From: Diphasiastrum complanatum
Lineage: Eukaryota > Streptophyta > Lycopodiopsida > Lycopodiales > Lycopodiaceae
Reading direction: 5' to 3'
NCBI GenBank assembly: GCA_029204225.1
Contig: CM055095.1
Coordinates: forward strand, 65,466,625-65,530,624
DNA length: 64,000 nucleotides
Shown here: piece after piece, positions 47,501 through 59,500 of the stretch
How positions within the stretch are numbered: position 1 is the stretch's first letter
How the letters are laid out: every line of letters starts with the position of its first letter
Position numbers and translations under genes: made by a program
Notes under the pieces: generated by a model
Told to the model about the DNA's origin: nothing
Seen by the model: only the letters and a program-made list of their open reading frames with translations
Database searches by the model: none

Positions 47501-50500
47501 TGTGCGAATGCATGCAGATGATATGGAGGTAAGAAATTCTCTTTTCTTTGTCCTTCTATATACTTCTTTGTGCATCTACTATGGCTGGTTTTATGTGGTC
47601 AGGCCACATCAACATGTTTAAATTAGCAAGGGCACAACTTAACAAAGGCGTAGCTGTCCTGCTCTCTTTTTTTTGTAAAAAATTCCATGAGCCAGCTCGT
47701 TCAAAGAAATGCCTGTGGCTTTTCAATATAGGATATTCAGGAAGCGCATGCTGGCGAAATTGTGGCTGTGTTTGGTGTAGAATGCTCCACAGGTTAGCTC
47801 GAGGCTCATACAATGCAACACTATTTTGATTACTTCACTTTTCATAGTTGATCATTATCTTTTACGTGCAAAATAGCAGTTATATTAGATTCAAAATGGC
47901 CCATTGCAGGTGACACATTCACAGATGGTTCAGTGAGGTACACCATGACATCTATGAACGTTCCAGAACCAGTTATGTCACTGGCTATCACCACTGCATC
48001 GAAAGATGTTGGGCCTCAGGTGGGAAGCATTTTGAACAGCAAGTATACTCTAAACATCAGAATGCTTTAGTTTCACCTCTTGTATTATGAACTAAATTGC
48101 CAATACAAGTTATTCATCAATCATGCCTGCAATTTCTTTTTTGCTGTGTCAAAAACAGTTTTCCAAGGCATTGAACCGGTTTCAAAAGGAGGATCCAACC
48201 TTTCGTGTCTGCTTGGATCCAGACAGTGGACAGGTCTATTGGATTTGTACTAATCTAGCTTCCTTCAACACATTGAAGCACAAAGTATTATTCTTTTTTT
48301 GGTTCAGGTTTAGGTTTTTGAAGTGTGTTTTTCTGGTGCTGGTCGCAGACTATTATCTCCGGTATGGGTGAGCTGCATCTCGATATTTATGTAGAACGTA
48401 TTCGAAGAGAATACAAGGTTTGTGTTTCTTTTGATTATTGGGTTATCTACTCTTTCTGAAATGTCGTATTAAATTCAGGTCTCGTTCTGACAAGCTTGTT
48501 GTATTTGCTTCAGGTGGACACTGTGGTTGGAAAACCTCGTGTAAACTTTAGAGAGACAGTTACTCAAAGAGCCGAGTTTGATTATCTTCATAAGAAGCAG
48601 AGTGGTGGACAGGGACAGTATGGGCGTGTTGTCGGGTATGTGGCAGATGAATTATCACAAGAAAGTAGCTCAGTATTCTTCTTCAGACATTATTGTTCCT
48701 ACTGACATCATTTATGAAAGAAATCGGTAGGACCAAGAATTTACAGAACATTGATACAATAAGAACAGATGAAAATGTACTGAAGTCTGATCAAATAAAT
48801 ATAGAGAAACAGTAGAATAATTATCTCCATAAGTATGTTGCTGCATCAAAATTGAAGCTATGCTAATGTAAAGGCCACTGTTGGAACAATCAACGGAAGA
48901 AGATGAGGCTCACAGACCTATTTATGATGTCTGAGGCTACTTGGAACTCACAGATCATCCAACACTTGAGTCTTGAAAATGCTGATGCATGGATCAGACA
49001 CACAACAAATGGAAAACTCAATACATAGTACAAAATAATATCACAATACCTAACAAGCTTCTTGGTTTGAGTGGTTCCGGATTTATCCACAGCTACAACT
49101 CTTGAAAATTTGGCAGATTGAATTGTTACTGAAATATGAAGGTGGGGTTTTTTTGTTAGCTAGCATTGAACGTTCTAGCACATCCACTTGCATACGGGAA
49201 TGATCATTTATTTGACACGTCATACCTCTCCACGTGCGTTGTCTTTTGACCACCGCCATCCTACAAGTCCTACCTTACGCCCTTCAATTTTGAACTAATA
49301 AGAGTATGACTGACTGTTTGCTCCTAATTTGAGTGACTTAACTTATCACTCCTACTTAACACACAAGACTCAAATACGAATGATATAAAACGTCTAAGAT
49401 AGTCAAAACAGGTAATACATTCTAAAGTTCCCCTTCCCTCCTTTAATGACTATTTCTTTTAATGACACCACAAATTTCTTATATTCTTCTTTGCTATAGG
49501 TGATTTGATTGTTGGTGTCACAGTAGACAAGCTCGGTATCATTGCTTTGCATTTTGTCTTGAATAAAGCGTTGGTTCAGTTTGCAAGAATGCCACAACAA
49601 TAGAGCAATAATGAGTCAACTATGGTGACGTGTTCAAGAATTTGTAAGAGAATTGCCAATGGAAGATTACGTAACATAGTCTATCGAAATTGAGTGGTCC
49701 AGATTAAACAATGGACAGAATTTTGAGCACCGGCAATTTACGTATATCAATAGAGCCATCAAAGTTTAACTTGGTTTTCTAAATACATTCACAATTTTTT
49801 AGCTTCTTCCCTCTAGGCAACTCCACTAGATCCCAATACCCATGTCCTTTCTAGAGTCAAGTCTGCATGACCTTGGCATAGCCGGTTACTAGAGAGGGCC
49901 TTAGGCCAAGCAGTGACGTAGGCCGGTAACTGGAGTGGATATTTGTCCCTAGTCGGGACTGGTGCATCACACCACTTGACAAGTTGTCAGAGATGTGGTG
50001 AATTGTGACCATCAAGATCCTAGCTGTCAATGACGAGATGCTAGTCAACATGTAGCCTAGGTGACCAAGTGTGTCACAAGTCTTCGGCGGGGCATGGGGG
50101 TGGTACCCTATGAGTCACTCAATATTCATAGGTCGCAGGTGGAATTGATCACCCATAGTTGGATGCCATGTGCCAGGTGACACGAGTAGCAGATAGGGCT
50201 CATAGAGGGGGTGGGGTGCCTACGGTTGGGAGGTTCATTCTTGAGGACTGAATCCATTGGAAGGTGTAAGTACTTTGTTACTTTTATTGATGAACTTTCA
50301 AGATTTACATGGATTTATCCTATGAAGGCAAAATCTGAAATTTTTCAATGCTTTAAGGATTTTCTAGCAATGATAGAAAACCAGTTTGGGCACTCTTTGA
50401 AGATCTTACGTACCGACCGAGGAGGGGAATATATAAAGAATACGTTCGGTACTTATCTTCAAAGCAAAGGTATCCATCATCAAATGACAACCCCTTACAC

Positions 50501-53500
50501 ACCTCAACAAAATGGTGTTGCCGAAAAAAAGAATCGCACTATTATGGAGATGGCTCGATGCATGCTCAAGGCAAAGGGCCTACCTCACAAGTTTTGAGCT
50601 GAAGCGGTTATAACAGCGGCTTACATTAGTAATCGGTGTCCTACTAAAGCCTTGAAGGTATTAACTCCTTATGAAGTTTGGTATGGTAAGAAGCCTACTG
50701 TTTCTCACTTATGCATCTTTGGTTGCACGGCTTATGCTTTCATTCCCGATAAGCTAAGAACCAAGCTTGATGATAAAGGAGTTAAATGCATATTTGTTGG
50801 CTATAGTAGTGAAAGCAAGGGCTCTAGGTTGTTCAATATGGATACTAATAAAATCATAGTAAGTCGTGATGTTCATTTTGACCATAAATAGGTTCTTCTT
50901 GATGAACTACGGGCTGCAAAATTGAAGGAGTAGTGGGCTGTCCAAGTAGATGGCAGTCCCGTCTCTTCATGATTAGATGACAAAACCAAATCTGGAAATA
51001 TTTCAACATATGCATTATGGGGGAAGTCCCCTTTCATGACATGAGTGGGCGCAACATCATAGGAGGTATTTTCATCAAAATGAACATCACGACTTACTAT
51101 GATTTTATTAGTATCCATATTGAACAACCTAGAGCCCTTGCTTTCACTACTATAGCCAACAAATATGCATTTAACTCCTTTATCATCAAGCTTGGTTCTT
51201 AGCTTATCGGGAATGAAAGCATAAGCCGTGCAACCAAAGATGCATAAGTGAGAAACAGTAGGCTTCTTACCATACCAAACTTCATAAGGAGTTAATACCT
51301 TCAAGGCTTTAGTAGGACACCGATTACTAATGTAAGCCGCTGTTATAACCGCTTCAGCTCAAAACTTGTGAGGTAGGCCCTTTGCCTTGAGCATGCATCG
51401 AGCCATCTCCATAATAGTGCGATTCTTTTTTTCGGCAACACCATTTTGTTGAGGTGTGTAAGGGGTTGTCATTTGATGATGGATACCTTTGCTTTGAAGA
51501 TAAGTACCGAACGTATTCTTTATATATTCCCCTCCTCGGTCGGTACGTAAGATCTTCAAAGAGTGCCCAAACTGGTTTTCTATCATTGCTAGAAAATCCT
51601 TAAAGCATTGAAAAATTTCAGATTTTGCCTTCATAGGATAAATCCATGTAAATCTTGAAAGTTCATCAATAAAAGTAACAAAGTACTTACACCTTCCAAT
51701 GGATTCAGTCCTCATTGGACCACATACATCACTATGAACCAAATCAAATTTGCCATCAACTCTAATAGTTCCATCAATTGGAAAAGCTTGCCTTTGAAAT
51801 TTTCCAAGTATGCATCCTTCGCATACATGTCATTTGGGATGCTCAATATTAGGAATGTCTTCAACCATATTGAATCTCTTCAACATCTTCAAGCTAGCAA
51901 AGTTGAGATGTCCAAACCTAGCATGCCATAAATTAGCCAACTCCAAAGAATGTGAACTTGATGCAACAAGACTAAAAGATGATGAAGCTCTTCGCTCATA
52001 GGTATCCATAAGGAACAATCCACCACGTAATGTTCCCGAAGCAATGATCATAAGAGATCTCTTTGGGTCTTTGATAAGACATTTGTCTTCTTTGAATTCC
52101 ACAACCAATCCTTGGTTCATAATTGTAGACACCGAAATGAGATTCTTTTTTATTTTTGGAACAGAAAGTACATTACGAATGTACTTCTCCTCACTATTGG
52201 GTAAGGTAATGGGGATCACTCCAATACCTTTGATAGGATAAGAGGTGTTATCAACACCTTGAACTTTGCTTCCATCATGCACTTTCACAAGCTTTGTGAA
52301 GACCTTTTTGTGATAAGTCATATGGCGTGTGGCACCGCTATCAATCACCCAATCAATAGATGAAAAAACAGCAACTTGTAAAGCTGAAGATGAGCTGTTT
52401 TCTGCTGAAAAACCAGCAAGATTTGAAGTGGCAAAAATCTCGTCTTTAGGAGAGATGAGATTATTAGTGACAAAAGCATAATCATTATTGAAAAGATTAT
52501 CCTCCTTTCCAAATTGTTGTTCCAAAGTAATGATTGCGGTACTTGTATCTTTACCTTTCTCTTTCCTTTGCAAGCCTCTTCCTACATTCCTTGATGTGAT
52601 GCCCAAACTTCTTGCAATAGTGGCACTTACCCTTCTTCTTGGAGTCTTGATCTTGAGCTTCCTTAGATTTTTGATCATCTTTGGAAGTGTTGAAAAAAGG
52701 CTTCCCTTTCCACTTGCCTTTGCCTTTTGCAAAGAAAGCTTGATCTTCTTGTTCACCAAAGTTGATCCTTGTTTGCTCTTCTTGAAGAAGTAAGCCAACA
52801 AGTTTGTCGAAGGAGATTTGCTGTCCCCTAAGAGAAATGCTCAATGATGACACAAATGGAAGGTAAGAATTAGGAAGAGAGTTGAGAGTAATAGATACAA
52901 ATTGTCAATCACCTCATCAATACTAAGAAGCTCCTCTCGAAGATCCTTGATCTTCGTCAAGTGGTTTGTAAGCAGATCACCTTCTTGCATCTTCAAGATA
53001 GAAAGTTGATTTTGAAAATATACCACTTTTGCCGCATTCTTTACGTGAAACATCTTTGCAAGAGTCTCCCAAGCACTTTTGGAAGTCTTGCATGATGTAA
53101 TATGTGGAAGGATAGATCTCTTCACTGATAATGCAATGACGGAATGTGCTTGTGCATCTCGTCGATCCCACTTCTTTTGCTCATCGGAAGACACCTCCGT
53201 AGATGTAGTAGTTGTTCTAGATGGTGTAATAGGTGCCAAGGTAGGCAGCCTCTCTTCGTCACCATTAACTACTTCCCACAAACCTTTAGCAATTAGAAGG
53301 TTCTTTATCATGTAGCACCACAAGGAATAGTTTGTGCCATCCACCCTATTTTCATTAAATAAAGAACCAATAGACTCCGATTCTTTAGCCATAACAGAAA
53401 AATCAACTTGTAATAGATAGGAAATAGACTTTCCAAGACAAAATCTACTCAAAGGTCAGCAACCTCAAAGCTGAAATTATGAGCACAATAGATTGCAATA

Positions 53501-56500
53501 CTCCACATGCAATTTGCTCAACAAGTAATGAAATAGGTGGCTGATTTCTGCACGAAAAACAGAATGCTCACAAACAGGTAGACTTCGAATGAAGCCAAAA
53601 CCAAAACCATAAATTTGTGGCTAAAAAGAATGCACACTATGTGCATATAGAGCTGATGGTAGCGCCCTACTCCAAGCTCACCAATAGGGAAATTTCAGAA
53701 AGAAATGTGTCCAAAACACATGTATCTTCATTTAAGAAGTAAATCCGAAATTTTCAGCATGTAATTGAGTCAAGATCACATGCAATTGGTTTGAGCATGG
53801 GTGCCCTACTGCTAGCTCTCAAATAGGTGAAGGTGCCCTGCAATTTCCTACAAAGAAGTTATAAGAAGATGAACAGATTCTTATCCTGCAAAAATCAGCA
53901 GCTTGATGATTTTTAGCAACCAAAAGGAGAAGAAGATAGCTTCCTATTGGGCGCCCTCCTACAAGCAATAGAAACCTAAGGATCCAGGATCTTAACTATT
54001 CAATCACACAAAGCATTCTCAAAAAAAAGAGAGAGATGGCTAGAAACTCTCTTGTAGAAACTTGTGGACAGCCAAGGAGAATAGTCAGTATTGCTCACAA
54101 AAGTGTCCACACATATATATAGTCCAAGGTGACTATCTAACTTCATGACTATTGGCTATCCAACTACTTGACTATTGACTATCCAACTTTCTATAAGCTA
54201 CATAGAAAGAGTAAGGTACCTCCAATATGTCAAGTTGGGGTACTTAATGTCACAATCAGGCCTAGAGGACCCATGAGTCCCTACGAAGTTAATTTCGTAC
54301 TAACTTAGCTAACTCTTTAGTAGGCCTAATATAATAAATGACCACGGTTACACAACTCTCGACCTTTTGGGTCAAAGTAACCTATGGTAATGTAAGCAAT
54401 TCCATTTACATTCCAACACTGACCGTTTGGCAAGTTACAAGGTTCTGCTTTGTATGCCAGTGCTCAAAAGACCAAGTTGTGTAAGACTCGTGCCGAGTAT
54501 TTGGGTCACGTAGTGATGGTTGAGGTATTTGGTTGACCCAGCCAAGGTGGATGTGGTTAAGAGGTGTCCAAGGCCTACCGATATATGCCAGTCGAAAATT
54601 ATTTTGAGCTTTTGTAAGTTCGACGGGTAATTCGTTAGGAACCAGTAGCTGCTCTTGGACCAATTACGGAAGAACAACACTATATTTCGGTGGGATGTTG
54701 AAATGCAACATAGTTTTGAGAACTTGAAAGAGGCATTTTTTCGGCTCTAGCTCTCAAGATTGTTGATACCCAAAAACTGTTTGACCTATAGAGGGATGCC
54801 GGTGGCATTGCCGTAGGTGGAGTGTTGAGCCAAGAGTGTAGACCAGTAGCCTTTGAGAGTAAAAAGTTGTCACCAGCTTGAGCTTTATTGTAGTTGGCAA
54901 TGATCTCATGGAGGAAATCAAGAGAGCTCAGCAAAAGGACCCACATTGTCAACATGTGTGGCTTGACATGTGCAAGATAGTCAACCAAACGAAAGAGTTG
55001 GCTACGTCTGTTGCTTTTGTAGAAGCACACACCATTACGTATGTGATATACGCTGTGAAAGAAGGTACGCTGTTGATAAAGGACCATGGCTAATCGTTAA
55101 GAAATTTTGTTGGGTAGCTTACAAGCTAGAACTACCAATGTTTCATGTTAGCAAACTCAAACGATATTTGCACGATGGTGGTAACTTGATAGGAGGTCGT
55201 ATTTCTAGAAGAGAAAGACACTACAGGTTATGGACCAGAGAAAGTGCTAGACTGGAGGGAGCGACAATTGCAGAATTCTCTCCTCCATCGGTATCTTGTG
55301 AAAGGGCATCCATTGTTAGATGCTACTTGGGAAACACGACAATGTTTGCAAAAGTCTTACCTAGAGTTTGTCATCGAGGACCGATGGCTTGCGAGAGCAG
55401 GAAAGGATTGTTACAGTCAAGTCTAACTCTAGCATGACCTTGGCATGGCCGGTTACCAGAGAGGGCCTGAAATGCCTCACAAGCAATGACCCGGTGTGAC
55501 CGCCTAACAAAGTTTTCAAAGGTACGGTGAATTGTGACCGTTGAGGTCCTAGCCGTCAGTGATGAGATGCTAGTTGACAAGTAGCTGGGGTGACCAAGTG
55601 GGTCATAGGTCTTTGGCTGGGCATGGGGGTGGTACCTTATGAGCACTCAATATTCACAGGTCATGGGTGACATGCATGCCAGGTGGATTGATCACCCGCA
55701 GTTGGATGCCATGTGCCAGGATTTTACTTTGATGTCAGATCATAGGTGTTTTATTTGTAATTAAACACTTCGTTGTGAGATATTAGGCCCTAATTACTGA
55801 CTCACAGGCATAGCTTGCCTCCAGACAATCTACATTAACTTACATGGCTCAATTTGAGTAGATGATTGATTGTACAGGCTTTCATATATGAGTTGCAAGT
55901 GAGTTCCAGTTTTCATCTTCAACAAGTACTGTTATCCATACAGTCTCATTTGCTTCAATACATTTGCAGTTTTTCCAGTTCTATTACATGTCTTGTTTTG
56001 GTCATTATTGTAGATTGTCCAATTTCAGAACATAATTACCGGTTGATTTGAGCCATAATGTGAATGAAGTCTTCTTTTTTTCCAAGATCAAACTAATGAG
56101 GGAAAAACTTAATTTTTTTTTCTTCGATTGAAAAGGCTTTTTGAAAATTTTATTGAGATTGCAAATCAAGTCAGATTAGTTCAGAGGGCTTCAAATCGTG
56201 ATTCTTTGTTAACTATGTTTCAGAAGCTGCATGAAGTGTTCTTTATGGCTGTCATGAAGTCTAAACCTCCTATCTGCTTGATGTTTTTAATCCATCTGAG
56301 GCCTTTGAATGACGTGCTTTTGGGATGAATACCTCTCAATAATATAGTAATGACCCTCTTTGATTTCCTACAGATATATAGAACCTCTGCCTGAAGATTC
56401 TGAGAAGAAATTTGAGTTTTTAAATATGATGATTGGTCAAGCAATTCCATCTCAATTCATGGTTGCAATCGAGAAGGGGTTTATTGAGGCTTGCAATTCG

Positions 56501-59500
56501 TAAGTGATCTATCCATTGACTTTCCTTGTTAAAGAAACTGCAGAATGGTGTCTTAAGGTTTTTCCTGTCATGCTTCTTTAAGTTATCTATCTCATACCTA
56601 GCCCTTGATAGTAATTCACCCTCTGCACTGTTTTCCATTGCTGAAGAGTCTAGATCTTACCAATTTCTGCTGCACGTGCAATCAATGTATTTGCAGGGGA
56701 TCTTTAATTGGGCATCCTGTAGAAAATTTGCGGGTGGTGTTGACAGATGGCGCATCCCATGCTGTAGATTCCAGTGAGCTGGCGTTCAAACTGGCAGCAC
56801 TTTATGCCTTTCGTCAGGTGAATTATAATCGACTGTTCAGTTAATAATTACAGATCAAATAGGCGTGTACATGAAGATATACAATGGCAAGTCTTCTTTT
56901 GACTTGTCGTCCTGGTCCCATTTCACCATTTAGGCCTGAAAGCTTATGGGGAGTTATGAATAGTGTTATGCAGCTGCTAGACCAGTGATTTTGGAACCTC
57001 TAATGCTTGTGGAAATCAAAGCACCCATGGAATTTCAAGGATCAGTCATTGGTGACATCAACAGGTAGACTGCATTTGAACTGGTTATCGAACTTGCACT
57101 TCTCATATGAAGTCTTTGTTAAACCAAATAAGGTTTTTGATTACTCTTTGAACTCTTGAGAATGCCTTAGTTTTATGAAAGATCACCTTGCCTCTCCTTA
57201 CACTCGGGCAATTCTTTATATTCTGATAAAATGAACATCATCCTGTTAAGGATCAACTTATGAAAGATAGCCTGGCCTCTCCTCATACTTGGGTCATTCA
57301 TTGAATCTCTATTTTGTAAATGACTTATGTGCCTAGACTTGGGACGATATTTGAATGCATGCTCTCTATTCGTGATAGCTGTGAACTGTTATGCATCTCA
57401 TGCATGTTATTAGGAGCAATGGAGGTCTGTTTTCGGCTGCTCCAGGATATTGGACAGCAAGAAGACAAATCCAGAGGTGGATTTTCCTGTGTTGATATCG
57501 CTCGCCCAATTCGCATTTGTGTATCCATGCAGTGTGTGGATGTCGGATGGATAAGTCTCTCCATAGGAGATGCATAGGTCGATGTGTAGTTCGTACATAT
57601 CTGAGTACTCTTAGAAGAGCTTTCCAGTGGATCATACCAGGGTTAGCCATATATTGGCTTAAAGAGCTGTAGCGTATGCAAGATCGGGCCCGGTAGAGAT
57701 CATTGCATACATCAGGGATCCGATAATTGACCGATCTGGATATCCCTTCATTTTGTCCTTCTCCTCACTGTAAATTTCTGTTCTATGGTCTCCCTGCAGG
57801 TGTACCATATTGGCATGTTATTGGTGTGGACTCTCTCTCTCTCTCTCTCTCTCGCTCTCATCTTTGAAAAAGCTCTGATCTATTTGGGTGACGATGATGG
57901 CTTAGGAACGGTTCCGTATCAAAAAAAAAAAACATATTTGTACCTTAATTTTTGACCTTCTACATGTTTGATGTTGATATAGTTTGCTTAAAACTTAAAA
58001 GTCGTTTGTTTTTGAAGCATTTTGGGCGACAACATTTTGGTTAAAGTGGTGTAATGTTTTGTAAGCTTTCTCTATGTTTTGTAGCCCTAATCATTATCTT
58101 GGGCATATTAAAGCTTGGTCTACATAATGTTATGTACTAATCTGTACTCAACAAACTGGGATTGTTCTAATATACACCTATGTACTGTGACTCATAAAGG
58201 TTCAAGACCTTGTTCCTTAGTTTCTAATCCTGTTCCCATTCCTAGCAGTTCCGAAGTTCATGCGTAGAAAAGGGGTTTCGGGTTTCCTGTTCTATTCAAA
58301 TCTAAGATCCTAAGTCCATGCGTAAAAATTGACGGATTTCTATTCCTGTTTCCATTCCTGTTAGACCTAAGGTACTAGGACTTCCTATTCCTAAGTTCTT
58401 TGGGCTTCCTGTTCCTATTGGTAAGCCCCTGTTCATATTCCTAAGTTCCTAGGGCTTCCTGTTTCTGTCCCTAAGCAACTTCCCATGATTGTTCCTATTC
58501 TTGTTCTTGTTCCTAAGAGCTTCTTCAACTTAGGTTCCAAGGAACCTTGGAACAGGACCATAAACCCTTTTTTTATGATCTAATTATTTTTCTAACGGAT
58601 TTACCCACCCCAAGTTATTTTTCAAATAATAGGGTTTTAGTTTTAGGAACTGTTCCTAAGGTACCAGGATCAGTACAGATCCATTCCTAGGCACGGTTCC
58701 ATATAGTTGATTGGAACCATGGTCCTGTAATATTTATATTTGAATTTTGATGCATTGCATTCAGGTGTTGGCATGAATGGTGAAAGGAACTAGGAAATGG
58801 AATCTGTACCTGAAGTTGGAAATTGATGTTATTTTACAGGAGAAAAGGTATGATTGTTGGGAGCGAACAGGATGGAGATGATGCAGTAGTTAATGCACAT
58901 GTGAGCATCACTTTAGCTAATGAGTCATTACACGTCTTGGTGAATTTTTTTATGGTTTTGCGTATGAATCATCTCACTCGTTCTTGAATTACCCAGATTA
59001 ATGACAATCTGGATCCAACTTGTTAGAAAAATAATGGCATGGATATTAAATTGCCTGGTTTTGTAAAACAAAAACATTCGTCTGCAGGAGGTGAGATGCT
59101 AATCTCACAAGCAAAGCTATTTCTAGCTGAATAGTTGCTCTGGGTTGTGATGTGCCGCTGTTGAACTAGTTTCGTATTTTGCTTTCATCCTACAAATTAC
59201 ATATGCAACAATTCCTTCTAAGTTGAAGCAGCTCCCTGCTTGACAACACTGCTTCTGGCTTCTCTAGATTCGAATATGATCGTATGCTTGTGTCTGCAGG
59301 TACCACTAAACAATATGTTTGGATACTCAACTGCATTGAGATCAATGACCCAGGTTTGCTGCACATCTACTTTATCATTTCATCAATACACCACCTCAAA
59401 CATAAATTGCTGGTCTGCAACTGTTTTTGATAGATGTATGATTGTTTGCTTTCTGTTCAGTAAGACGTATGAGAGAAACTGAAATGGGGTTTGATTGATT

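Larger units (their letters stand above)
50242..54418 (-). mobile_element. copia element C4b, truncated and ending in an inverted duplication
   Basis: Minus-strand sister of C4a: 5' LTR at about 53967-54418, gag start at 53392, protease, integrase and 190 bp of connector down to 50882. The sequence then turns round: 50242-50881 repeats the integrase part in the opposite orientation. RT, RNase H and the 3' LTR are missing. A ~36-bp deletion at the LTR/internal border removes the primer binding site. It lies inside the gypsy relic of intron 14. Confidence 0.88.

Noticed and set aside
58197-58740. CTTCCTGTTCC-rich tract considered as a MITE
   Set aside because: I could not find matching ends with a target duplication, so it is listed only as a degenerate repeat.
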